In this document: positions 35,399 through 43,211 of the stretch, piece after piece
Numbering within the stretch: the stretch's first letter is position 1
How the letters are laid out: each line of letters opens with the position of its first letter
Assembly: GCA_964655525.1 (NCBI GenBank)
Contig: CAZZNE010000011.1
Span: 42,300-106,299 of the forward strand
DNA length: 64,000 nt
Reading direction: 5' to 3'
Source: DLAJ01 sp964655525
GTDB lineage: Bacteria > Bacillota > Clostridia > Lachnospirales > Lachnospiraceae
Made by a program: the position numbers and the translations under genes
The notes under the pieces: model-generated
Seen by the model: only the letters and a program-made list of their open reading frames with translations
What the model was told of the DNA's origin: nothing
Database searches by the model: none

Positions 35399-35536
35399 TT
35401 TCACGATAACTCTGAAACCATTGATTTATCAGGACTTGCAGAAAACAAAAGCATCAAGGACGCAAGTTTTGATATACTAGTTACGGTATTAGGGGATGTG
35501 CATCACATATTCCCGCGCAGCTATTTAAAAACTTGA
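35399..35536 (+). pseudogene. Fragment of an HNH-type (DUF262/DUF1524-like) gene
   Basis: A 45-codon open stretch with no start codon ends ILVTVLGDVHHIFPRSYLKT-stop. DVHHIFPRSYLK is the characteristic His-His core of the HNH domain in GmrSD/DUF1524-type nucleases, normally followed by many more residues. The frame stops at 35534, and a one-base shift continues with Lys/Asp/Asn-rich codons and then another stop, so it is a decayed remnant. GmrSD-type enzymes restrict modified phage DNA. Confidence 0.5.
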
Positions 35537-35624
35537 CGTGGATAATAAAACTAAATAATATCTGCTCAATAACAAAAAACAAGTATAAATCTCTTGAAGC
35601 ACTGAGTTTTCTTATCAGATATAG

Positions 35625-35630
35625 TATAAT
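35625..35630 (+). promoter_or_regulatory. -10 element of the membrane HNH gene
   Basis: A consensus TATAAT 58 bases before the ATG at 35688; no good -35 at 17 bases is evident. A transcript starting about 35637 would exclude the GTG at 35634 as a start codon. Confidence 0.5.
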
Positions 35631-35687
35631 AGGGTGCAGAAAAAACAGATGAATCCGTACAAAAATCTTGTACTTGGGAGAATGACA

Positions 35688-36560
35688 ATGAGAAATTTAG
35701 AACCAAGTAACATATTATTTCTTATTGTTATAACTGCTGTAATTGTTGCATTTGTAGCCGGGCTGAAATTCATTTTTAAAATTATTTCAAATAGCTATAT
35801 TAAGAAGAATAAAGAAAGGTTATTCAACGATAATAATATATTAGCTCAGGAATGTAGAGATTTAGGATTACAACTATTAGATCAAGTATCAATTTATCAT
35901 GAATATATTGAGCAATTGGGATTAAATCAAACATATAGCTGTTCAAGTTCGGTTGTATCAAGTGCCTCTAATAACATTATTAAATATCTAATCAAGTATT
36001 CTGATATAGATTATAATAAATGTTGTCTTGAACAACTTGATTTTTGTGCTAATTATATGCAATCGTTGGAAGATCTTTATGATGATATGGATGAACTATA
36101 CATACAAGTAAAGTCACATCTACCTATTTTCATTAGACTGTTTGCCACGAGAAATAAGGTACCATATTTGATTTGTGGAATAAGCTTTTGGATAACCAAG
36201 GTTAAAAACCCGGTATTCTGTTTTTCATATGTTAGTCCTGCTGGAAAAAGCAGGCGCTCATGTACAATTGAAATTACAAAAGATATAATAAGATGTCTAC
36301 AATCGGAAATCAGTGCTAAAATGAATAAGTCGGGTCATTCTAAAGTACAACATAGCGCTATGACCAATGATTTAAGAGAAGCAATCAAGAAAAGAGATAA
36401 TTATACTTGCTGTTTATGTGGTAATAGTGTTTTTAATGAGCCTAATCTTCTTTTGGAAGTTGACCACATTATTCCGATTTCTAAAGGTGGAAAAACCGAG
36501 GCTAATAATCTACAAACGTTATGTTGGAAATGCAACCGAGGAAAAAGTAATAATTTGTAA
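35688..36560 (+). CDS. Membrane-anchored HNH endonuclease
   Basis: A 290-residue protein. Residues about 8-32 form one membrane helix (ILFLIVITAVIVAFVAGL), then comes a basic stretch and a helical middle domain of unknown type. The C-terminal 70 residues are an HNH nuclease domain: LREAIKKRDNYTCCLCGNSV, LLEVDHIIPISKGGKTEANN and LQTLCWKCNRGKS, with both Cys pairs of the zinc-binding variant and the catalytic DH. A membrane-tethered HNH protein at the edge of a defence island could cut incoming DNA. The start at 35688 is chosen because GGGAG lies eight bases upstream and because earlier in-frame starts lie at or near the probable transcription start. Confidence 0.75.
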   Translation: MRNLEPSNILFLIVITAVIVAFVAGLKFIFKIISNSYIKKNKERLFNDNNILAQECRDLGLQLLDQVSIYHEYIEQLGLNQTYSCSSSVVSSASNNIIKYLIKYSDIDYNKCCLEQLDFCANYMQSLEDLYDDMDELYIQVKSHLPIFIRLFATRNKVPYLICGISFWITKVKNPVFCFSYVSPAGKSRRSCTIEITKDIIRCLQSEISAKMNKSGHSKVQHSAMTNDLREAIKKRDNYTCCLCGNSVFNEPNLLLEVDHIIPISKGGKTEANNLQTLCWKCNRGKSNNL

Positions 36561-36568
36561 GTATAATT

Positions 36569-36597
36569 AAAGCATAGCCAGCATCGGCTATGCTTTT
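36569..36597 (+). terminator. Terminator after the HNH gene
   Basis: AAAGCATAGCC-agcatc-GGCTATGCTTTT: an 11-bp stem with a T-rich end, nine bases after the stop. Confidence 0.85.
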
Positions 36598-36681
36598 CAA
36601 ATATTAATGAAACCTCCAAGCAGTTTCAAACACCGCAAAAAACATAACATCAGCCATAAAACCGGCGGGAGCAAAAGAAAT

Positions 36682-37512
36682 ATGCGATACTATCAATCTG
36701 ATCAATACCCCATTGAATTTGTGTGGTCGGAGAATATTGATAAGCACTTTGAGAGCCATAATCATGTAGGACACTATATCATATCGTTAGTCACGCAGGG
36801 CGTGGCTGCAGTTCATTTTTGCGAGGGTCAGTGCCACGCTGATCGTGGTGACGCAAGCAGAATGCCTGTCGTTTGCGCTGGAAAAATGGACGTGCCTAAT
36901 CAACAATGGAAGTGTTATAAAGGGGATCTATTTATCATCCCGCCCTATGCCATGCATTCGGTATATCAGAAAAAGAATACGCGGCTGTTGTCCATGTGTA
37001 TCGGGACTTTTTTTGTGGAGGAAACAGATTACAAGGCGGCAGAAAATATCCTTCGAAATTTGCTGAGGGATGCGGTGAAGCAAGGTGTTATGACAGAGGA
37101 GCAGGGAGAGAAATTGCGAATCTCTTTGCGGAATGTTTATTGCGATCGGGAAGCAGTAGAAAAGTACCGCAAAGAAATGGATCCGGGCATAAAGAATTTG
37201 ACCGATCGGCTTATCAGCTATCCGGAAAGAGAATTTCCGATAGAAACATTGGCGGCAGACATTTTTATCAGCAAATATTATTTTTTGAGAAAGTTCAAAA
37301 GCAGCATAGGCATGTCGCCGCACCACTTCTGCATCCAGAATCGGATACGGAAATCACAGAGCCTTTTGAATGCGGAAAAGACAATTGGTGAAATCTCAGC
37401 AGAGATGGGATTTTATGACCAAAGCCACTTTAACAAGGCGTTTCGGAGAATTGTCGGAATATCCCCGTCAGAATATATTCGTTCCAAGAAGAAGCTGCAG
37501 CAGGCAACATAG
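36682..37512 (+). CDS. AraC-family transcriptional regulator
   Basis: A 276-residue regulator. The N-terminal part is a cupin-like sensor (HFESHNHVGHYIISLVTQG, KGDLFIIPPYAMHSVYQ) and the C-terminal 100 residues are two helix-turn-helix units (FISKYYFLRKFKSSIGMSPH, then IGEISAEMGFYDQSHFNKAF) ending in RIVGISPSEYIRS. The ATG at 36682 is preferred over 36607 because only it has a GGGAG-like site upstream and fits the family start. It probably controls the cupin gene 87 bases downstream or a metabolic operon elsewhere. Confidence 0.88.
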   Translation: MRYYQSDQYPIEFVWSENIDKHFESHNHVGHYIISLVTQGVAAVHFCEGQCHADRGDASRMPVVCAGKMDVPNQQWKCYKGDLFIIPPYAMHSVYQKKNTRLLSMCIGTFFVEETDYKAAENILRNLLRDAVKQGVMTEEQGEKLRISLRNVYCDREAVEKYRKEMDPGIKNLTDRLISYPEREFPIETLAADIFISKYYFLRKFKSSIGMSPHHFCIQNRIRKSQSLLNAEKTIGEISAEMGFYDQSHFNKAFRRIVGISPSEYIRSKKKLQQAT

Positions 37513-37599
37513 GGCAATTTTTTACAAGACATGGCAGTATCCGGTAAATATAATCAGAGTGTAACCCGATTACACATTGATTTTATCGGAGGTGTCAGA

Positions 37600-37983
37600 A
37601 TGGATACATTTGAGTTGTTTGAGCATGGCAAATTAGGTTTGCCAAAAAAAGAAGTCGGATTCGCAGAAATAGAATGGTCAGCGCATGCGGCTTTTCAGGG
37701 TGTGGAGTTGAAGCATATCCTCACCGCAAAGGATACAGATGGAAAGTTCAGTTATCATTTGGTGCGGATTGCGCCTGATTGCAGTATAGGAGAACATGTT
37801 CACGAGACACAGTTGGAAACGCATGAGGTGATAAAGGGCAGCGGCAGGTGCGTAAATGCAGGCAGCAGCATTCCCTATGAAGCCGGGACAATATCTATCA
37901 TGCAGGCAGGTGCAGTTCACGAGGTCATTGCCGGTCCGGAGGGATTATATCTGTTTGCCAAATTTATGCCGGCATTATGTTGA
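37600..37983 (+). CDS. Cupin-domain protein
   Basis: A 127-residue single cupin. Metal-binding motif 1 is GEHVHETQLETHEVIKGSGR and motif 2 is EAGTISIMQAGAVHEVIAG. GGAGGTGTCAGA precedes the ATG. Such proteins are isomerases, dioxygenases or sugar binders; no specific activity can be assigned. It is in line with the AraC regulator and may be its target. Confidence 0.82.
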   Translation: MDTFELFEHGKLGLPKKEVGFAEIEWSAHAAFQGVELKHILTAKDTDGKFSYHLVRIAPDCSIGEHVHETQLETHEVIKGSGRCVNAGSSIPYEAGTISIMQAGAVHEVIAGPEGLYLFAKFMPALC

Positions 37984-38001
37984 ATTACATAATAATAATA
38001 T

Positions 38002-38045
38002 GCAAGACCGCTGCTATGGACAGAACCGATATGCGGCGGTCTTGC
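38002..38045 (+). terminator. Hairpin after the cupin gene
   Basis: GCAAGACCGCTGC and GCGGCGGTCTTGC, a 13-bp stem with one G-T pair and an 18-base loop, 19 bases after the stop. Confidence 0.65.
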
Positions 38046-38216
38046 GTTTGCATGATAAAAAAGCGGCGAATGATACTTGATTTTTTGGCATACGTCGGCT
38101 AAGGTATAATCACAACGACTCATAATCGGATTTTATGAGATTTTATAAAATGCAGTAAGAAATATTACCATAAACAAAATCGATAGCTTAATCCGATGAA
38201 GGAGAACAAACAACCA

Positions 38217-38734
38217 ATGAACTCCATCGAAATAAAAAAATCGGGATCACAAATCTGAAAGTAGATGCGATCGTAAATGCCGCCAACGAAGGTCTCTGGG
38301 AAGGCGGCGGTGTATGCGGGGCGATTTTTAGAGAAGCGGGGTCAGCGGAGCTTACAAGGGCCTGCAATGCGATCGGCGGCTGTAAGACAGGAAATGCGGT
38401 GATCACCCCGGGTTTTCGGCTGCCTGCAAAATATATTATTCATGCGGTTGGACCCGTTTGGCGCGGCGGAAATCAGAAGGAACCCCAATTATTATACAGC
38501 GCATATCAGCAGTCGCTGCTTGTCGCGAAGGAGAATGCTTGCCATTCCATCGGATTTCCATTAATTTCTGCCGGAATCTTTGGCTATCCAAAAGACCGGG
38601 CGTGGAGAAAGGCGATTCAGGCATGCAGGGATTTTATGGAGGAGTACCCGGATTACGAGATGCATGTTACGTTTGCGGTTTTGGATGATGACATTCTAGA
38701 GCTGGGGCAGCAGACGTTAGAGGATTGCTATTAA
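38217..38734 (+). pseudogene. Macro-domain (ADP-ribose-binding) protein gene, frameshifted at an A7 run
   Basis: From ATG at 38217, behind AAGGAG, the frame reads MNSIEIKK and then stops within a few codons. One base back, the frame continues without a stop to 38734 as a complete macro domain: ITNLKVDAIVNAANEGLWEG, GGGVCGAIFREAG, KYIIHAVGPVW, GFPLISAGIFGYPKDRA. The switch lies at the A7 run 38234-38240. A -1 slip, or one extra A in the mRNA, would restore a protein of about 170 residues that binds or removes ADP-ribose. The second frame has no start codon before 38399. Real frameshift mutation, sequencing error at the homopolymer and slippage-dependent expression are all possible. Confidence 0.7.
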
Positions 38735-38779
38735 CATGTTATAACGAATCAGGATGAAATATGGAGAGGAGAAAAAAGA

Positions 38780-39421
38780 ATGTTTGACAGTAAGGTTTTA
38801 GACCACATCGAAGTATTGACGCACAGCAGTATCCGCATCGGCGGAGAAAAAGTGATTTATATCGATCCGTTTCAGATACAAAAAGAAGATCACGATGCGG
38901 ATATGGTACTGATCACGCATGATCATGGAGATCATTTTTCGCCGGATGACCTTCAAAAAGTGGTCAATACTGACACGGTACTTGTTGTGCCCGAGCTTCT
39001 GGAGGAAAGAAGCAGTGCTTTATTCAAAGACAATCGGGTCGTCGTGGTAAAACCGGATCAGAAGCTTTGTGAGTGTGGGACTGATATAGAAACCATACCC
39101 GCCTACAATAATCACAAGCCGTTTCATCCGAAAAAGAAGGGCTGGGTAGGATATATTCTGACAATCGGGGATACCCGCGTTTATATTGCGGGGGACACGG
39201 ATGCGACACCGGACAACCGAAAAGTAACGTGTGACATCGCGCTGGTACCGATCGGCGGCACTTATACAATGACTGCGAAAAAAGCAGCCGAACTGATCAA
39301 CCAGATCAGACCGGCCGTGGCAGTCCCAATCCATTATGGAAACATCGTGGGAAAGTCGGAAGATGCAGAGGTATTTCAGAAAGCCGTAGAAACGGATGTC
39401 CGCGTTGTGATAAAATTGTGA
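38780..39421 (+). CDS. Metallo-beta-lactamase-fold hydrolase
   Basis: A 213-residue protein with the zinc motif THDHGDHF (H47, H49, D51, H52), a further metal ligand in YIAGDTDATPDN and a late VPIHYGN His. It resembles the UPF0173-like MBL hydrolases of small metabolites. AGGAGAAAAAAGA precedes the ATG. It follows the macro-domain gene by 45 bases and may share its transcript. Confidence 0.88.
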   Translation: MFDSKVLDHIEVLTHSSIRIGGEKVIYIDPFQIQKEDHDADMVLITHDHGDHFSPDDLQKVVNTDTVLVVPELLEERSSALFKDNRVVVVKPDQKLCECGTDIETIPAYNNHKPFHPKKKGWVGYILTIGDTRVYIAGDTDATPDNRKVTCDIALVPIGGTYTMTAKKAAELINQIRPAVAVPIHYGNIVGKSEDAEVFQKAVETDVRVVIKL

Positions 39422-39445
39422 GAACAAGATCGCTTACAAATGCGG

Positions 39446-39646
39446 TCATGAGGGAAAGCAATCGCTTTGAGCGCCGGAAGACAAATCGGTTTCACAGTTA
39501 CATTGATGTGCCTGTAAAGACTCCATCATATACCCTAAAGCAATCAGGTCAGCAGAGAGCATTTCGAGTTCTTTTTCATTCAGGCACTCTGCGAGCTGAC
39601 AGGCTATGGTTGATAGAAGATAAAGATTTTGACAATGGTTTTTCAT
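39446..39646 (-). CDS. DUF6774-like small protein
   Basis: A 66-residue protein, MKNHCQNLYLLSTIACQLAE at its N-terminus, then LNEKELEMLSADLIALGYMM. The sequence pattern matches the short DUF6774 proteins widespread in Lachnospiraceae, whose function is unknown. It is transcribed opposite to the neighbours, and its start lies about 90 bases from the start of the HTH gene to the right. The ribosome binding site is weak. Confidence 0.65.
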   Translation of the reverse strand: MKNHCQNLYLLSTIACQLAECLNEKELEMLSADLIALGYMMESLQAHQCNCETDLSSGAQSDCFPS

Positions 39647-39734
39647 GATGCGTCCGGTAAGTAGATTTCTATATGATATGACGGAGAAAACAGAACGTGA
39701 AAGAGAAAATGGGATTCAGAGTGAGGTTCCACGT

Positions 39735-40487
39735 ATGAGCAAGTTGGATAAGACTTTTTATCAACGATTAGAGAGAATTCGGGAAGAACTGGATGCATAC
39801 ATAGATTTACGGTTTTTCGGAGAGAGTGCAAATGCCGTCTCCCTGTTCGAAGCGGATAGTGTGATAGAAAAGAAGACGGAAGGCGGAGAGAATCCGTTCG
39901 TCAATTGCACGGAGCATTGGGATGCAGTTGAGGTTGACGATAAGCGTGAAGAAGTTTTTTATCAGGAGATTGCAAGAGAAAAACAGCAAAAAGAAAAGGG
40001 ATTGTTTTCATGCCAAAGCCCAAGAGTGCTGCAAAGTCCAAGGGAAAGTATGCCGCTGGCGGGCGCGCCTGCAAAACGCCTTAAGATTTCGGACTTCCTA
40101 AGCAGGGGAGAGAAACACGCAGAGATCGATAAGGTATTGGATCAGAAGGAAGAGTCGTTTTCGACCAGACTGCTTCGTCTGATTGATGAGAAAGGGTTGA
40201 AGGACTCTGCGGTTTATAAAAGTGCAAATATCGACCGCAGATTATTTTCAAGGATCCGCAGCAATGAGGATTATATGCCGAGTAAAAAGACGGCGATATC
40301 CTTTTGTCTGGCATTGCAGCTTGAAATGGACGAGACGAAGAAATTATTGGAAACTGCCGGATATACACTGTCCGCGTCCTCAAGGTTTGATCTGATCATC
40401 ATGTATTTGATCGAAAACAGCGAGTATAATATTCATTTCGCGAACTTGGTTTTAGACGACTATGGTGAGGGAACTCTCTCGAGATAA
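39735..40487 (+). CDS. HTH-domain protein of unknown function next to a vWA protein
   Basis: A 250-residue protein. The N-terminal part (MSKLDKTFYQRLERIREELD) is helical, the middle is charged, and the last 110 residues form a helical DNA-binding-like domain (YKSANIDRRLFSRIRSNEDY, SFCLALQLEMDETKKLLETA) of a kind common beside vWA genes in Lachnospiraceae. The ATG at 39735 is chosen because GAGG lies eight bases upstream; the earlier ATGs at 39645 and 39678 lack a site and would overlap the divergent gene's start. It probably works with the vWA protein 79 bases downstream. Confidence 0.65.
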   Translation: MSKLDKTFYQRLERIREELDAYIDLRFFGESANAVSLFEADSVIEKKTEGGENPFVNCTEHWDAVEVDDKREEVFYQEIAREKQQKEKGLFSCQSPRVLQSPRESMPLAGAPAKRLKISDFLSRGEKHAEIDKVLDQKEESFSTRLLRLIDEKGLKDSAVYKSANIDRRLFSRIRSNEDYMPSKKTAISFCLALQLEMDETKKLLETAGYTLSASSRFDLIIMYLIENSEYNIHFANLVLDDYGEGTLSR

Positions 40488-40565
40488 AATGTCTCTTCGG
40501 AAGCGACCGGTTTTGTGATTCTTTTTTGTAATATGTGTATAGTAAAAGAAAGGAAGGGTACGCAT

Positions 40566-41255
40566 ATGAAAAAAGGATTAACAGAACTGGTTTTTATTTT
40601 GGACAGGAGCGGCTCTATGGGAGGCTTGGAAAGTGATACGATCGGCGGCTTCAACGGGATGCTTCTCAAACAAAAGAAGGAAGCGGGAGAGGCAAGCGTG
40701 ACAACGGTTCTCTTTGATGACCGGGTAGAGATGATTCATGACCGGTTCCCGATTGAGAGCGTGAAACCATTGACGGAAGAAGATTACTATGTGAGAGGCT
40801 GTACGGCGTTATTGGATGCGGTCGGAAGTACGGTAAAGAAGATGGAGAATATTCAGAACCGTTTGCCGGATGAATGGAAGGCCGAGAAAATCATTTTTGT
40901 CATTACGACGGATGGTCAGGAAAACGCCAGTCGGGAATATTCTGCCCAAATGGTAAAAAAGATGATTGAACAAAATCAGGAAAAGGGTTGGCAGTTCCTG
41001 TTCCTCGGTGCAAACATGGATGCGGTGGAAGAGGCGGGAAAGCTGGGCATTCGTAAAGCAAATGCGGCAAGCTATAAGAACGACAGTAGAGGCGTGCAAT
41101 TGAATTATCAGGCGGCCGGAAACGTTTTGTCATGTATGAGACTGGCGGATTATGACGAAACGGAAATGGCTTCGAAAATTGCGGATTTCCTCAGACCGGT
41201 AAAAGAACATCTGGAGGAAAGCAGTGCTTGTCAAGTGTATAAGCATAGACTATAA
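40566..41255 (+). CDS. von Willebrand factor A (vWA) domain protein
   Basis: A 229-residue cytoplasmic protein that is essentially one vWA domain. The metal-ion-dependent adhesion site is complete: FILDRSGSMGG (D13, S15, S17), GCTALLDAV and ITTDGQENAS. This resembles TerY-type and MoxR-associated vWA proteins, which act as protein-binding switches. GGAAGG precedes the ATG at 40566. The upstream HTH gene is the likely partner. Confidence 0.85.
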   Translation: MKKGLTELVFILDRSGSMGGLESDTIGGFNGMLLKQKKEAGEASVTTVLFDDRVEMIHDRFPIESVKPLTEEDYYVRGCTALLDAVGSTVKKMENIQNRLPDEWKAEKIIFVITTDGQENASREYSAQMVKKMIEQNQEKGWQFLFLGANMDAVEEAGKLGIRKANAASYKNDSRGVQLNYQAAGNVLSCMRLADYDETEMASKIADFLRPVKEHLEESSACQVYKHRL

Positions 41256-41295
41256 TACAGGTGAGAGAGAAGAGGGCTGTAAGAGGACTTCACAT

Positions 41296-42105
41296 ATGGA
41301 GAAAGCATTTGAAGAATTACAGCTCAAAGATGATTTTATGTTCAGCGTCATCATGAGGAACCCCAAATTTTGCAAACCCTTTTTGGAACGAGTACTTGGC
41401 ATAAAGATATCTCGAATGGAATATCCCAGGTCACAGGATACCATAGACCTTTCAGCAGATGCCAAAAGTGTAAGACTTGATATCTACGTGGAAGATGACA
41501 GCAACTCGGTATATAATATTGAGATGCAGACCACGGAAAAAGGGAACCTGCCGAAAAGGACGAGATATTATCAGGGAATGATAGACCTTGGCATTCTGGA
41601 AAAAGGGGAAAATTACAAAAACCTGAAACGCAGCTTTATTATTTTCGTTTGCACATTTGATTTATTTGGAGAGGACCGGCATATTTATACCTTTGAAAAC
41701 CGCTGCGTGCAGGATTTGGAGTTAAGGCTTGGCGACGATGCCATAAAAATTATTTTGAACACAAAGGGAACAATGGATGACATTACGCCAGAAATGAAAA
41801 GAGTACTTGATTTTATTGATGGCAAAGAAGCATCGGACGATTATACAAGGGCATTGGAGAAAGAAATCTCGTCCGTCAGAAAAAATGAGAAATGGAGGTT
41901 GGACTATATGACATTGCAGATGAAATATCAGGAAAAATATGAGCAGGGAATAGAACATGGCATTGAGCAAGGTATTGAGCAGGGAAAAAAGCAGATGGCG
42001 TTAAGGATGCTTAAGAATCAATTACCGATTGAAGAGATTGTACTATATACAGATTTGACGATGGAACAGGTGGAAGCATTGGAAGGAGATTTGCAGACCA
42101 CATAG
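41296..42105 (+). CDS. Rpn-family PD-(D/E)XK nuclease (recombination-promoting nuclease/putative transposase)
   Basis: A 269-residue protein. It opens with LKDDFMFSVIMRNPKFCKPF and has the nuclease core DLSADAKSVRLDIYVEDDSN and VYNIEMQTTEKGNLPKR, where D...ExQ supplies the active site. The C-terminus carries the repeated GIEHGIEQGIEQG stretch and a helical tail, typical of Rpn proteins. These are often numerous in Lachnospiraceae genomes and have been linked to recA-independent recombination and to phage defence. No terminal inverted repeats are seen, so it is not annotated as an insertion sequence. Confidence 0.88.
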   Translation: MEKAFEELQLKDDFMFSVIMRNPKFCKPFLERVLGIKISRMEYPRSQDTIDLSADAKSVRLDIYVEDDSNSVYNIEMQTTEKGNLPKRTRYYQGMIDLGILEKGENYKNLKRSFIIFVCTFDLFGEDRHIYTFENRCVQDLELRLGDDAIKIILNTKGTMDDITPEMKRVLDFIDGKEASDDYTRALEKEISSVRKNEKWRLDYMTLQMKYQEKYEQGIEHGIEQGIEQGKKQMALRMLKNQLPIEEIVLYTDLTMEQVEALEGDLQTT

Positions 42106-42146
42106 AGAGATTTGTTGTTGCAGGGAATGATATAATTTATACGGAA

Positions 42147-42177
42147 AACAAGATGTTGAAGGACATCTTGTTTTTTT
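42147..42177 (+). terminator. Rho-independent terminator after the Rpn gene
   Basis: AACAAGATGT-tgaagg-ACATCTTGTT followed by five T: a perfect 10-bp stem. Confidence 0.93.
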
Positions 42178-42245
42178 ATGGCAAAAACACGGGCGCTATG
42201 CTAAACTAAAGATAAGAAATATAAGGATGAGAATGAGGAAGCCCT

Positions 42246-43211
42246 ATGAAGAGAAAAGAGATCATTGCGAATAATGAAATATCGGAATTATGTTCGTTTT
42301 CATTAGGCGGACAGGAACAGAAGGTGCTGATAGAAGGAAAAAGAAAAGAGTCCCCGATCGTCATAACTCTGCATGGAGGTCCGGGGACACCGATTCCGTT
42401 TTCTGTTGGATGCAGAGGATTATTTCCGGCATTTACGGATGAATTTATCATGGTTTATTGGGATCAGCTTGGCTGCGGAATCAATAACCATGTGATTGAT
42501 GATACCTTTTCCATAGATTCGTTTGTTCAGATGACAGAGGAATTAGTAGCGCAGATAAAAAAGAAATTTCCGAATAATAAGATAATGATTTTTTCGACAT
42601 CATGGGGATCCATCTTAAGCGCTAAGCTGTTGGAAAGAAATCCCCATGCTGTGGATGCGGTTATCGCTTGCGGACAGATCGTGAAGAATGTGTTTATTTG
42701 TGATGAAGTGAAAAATGCGTTATCGAAAAGTAAGATTTCCAAAAAGAAATTAGAAAGAATCAAAAAAGTAACCAAGGATCATTATACAGGCAAAGACTTA
42801 CAGCTCATATCAGGTTCACTTAGAAAATATACGGATGCATATCAGAATCAATCAGGTGTAAAAGCGCCGATGGGACCGATCGTCAAGGGGTTAATGACAA
42901 GCCCTGATTACAAGATGAAAGACTTGAAAGCGATCATGATAAACGGCTATAGGAGTAATACGTCATTATGGAACGAAATATTGAAGCTCGATTTATCCGA
43001 TCAGCTGTGCAAGGTTGAAATTCCGTATATCATTTTGCAGGGGGACACGGATATCGTTGCATCGACAGAAACGGTGAAGGAATTGGCGGCCAATAGCAAC
43101 AATAAAAATTTAAGTTATCAGGTGATTCCGAATACAGGACATTTTCCGGGTGTGGAAATGATGGATGCTTTATTAGCTGTGCTGGAGGAAATAGAATATG
43201 GCTTTTTTTAA
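42246..43211 (+). CDS. Alpha/beta hydrolase (proline iminopeptidase-like)
   Basis: A 321-residue cytoplasmic hydrolase. The oxyanion-hole motif HGGPGTP begins near residue 43, YWDQLGCG follows, and the nucleophile elbow is FSTSWGS with Ser119; the usual first Gly of GxSxG is Ser. Late Asp (QGDTDIVA) and His (NTGHFPGVEM) complete the triad. It fits the S33 iminopeptidase/epoxide-hydrolase branch; the substrate is unknown. The stop overlaps the FapA-like gene by 14 bases. Confidence 0.85.
   Translation: MKRKEIIANNEISELCSFSLGGQEQKVLIEGKRKESPIVITLHGGPGTPIPFSVGCRGLFPAFTDEFIMVYWDQLGCGINNHVIDDTFSIDSFVQMTEELVAQIKKKFPNNKIMIFSTSWGSILSAKLLERNPHAVDAVIACGQIVKNVFICDEVKNALSKSKISKKKLERIKKVTKDHYTGKDLQLISGSLRKYTDAYQNQSGVKAPMGPIVKGLMTSPDYKMKDLKAIMINGYRSNTSLWNEILKLDLSDQLCKVEIPYIILQGDTDIVASTETVKELAANSNNKNLSYQVIPNTGHFPGVEMMDALLAVLEEIEYGFF

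Noticed and set aside
41938..41990. Short repeated Gly-Ile-Glu codons as a tandem repeat or CRISPR-like array
   Set aside because: They encode the GIEQGIEQG stretch normal for the C-terminus of Rpn proteins; no CRISPR repeat-spacer pattern exists anywhere in the window.
41296..42105. Rpn gene as an insertion sequence
   Set aside because: No terminal inverted repeats or target duplication were seen around it; annotated as a nuclease gene only.
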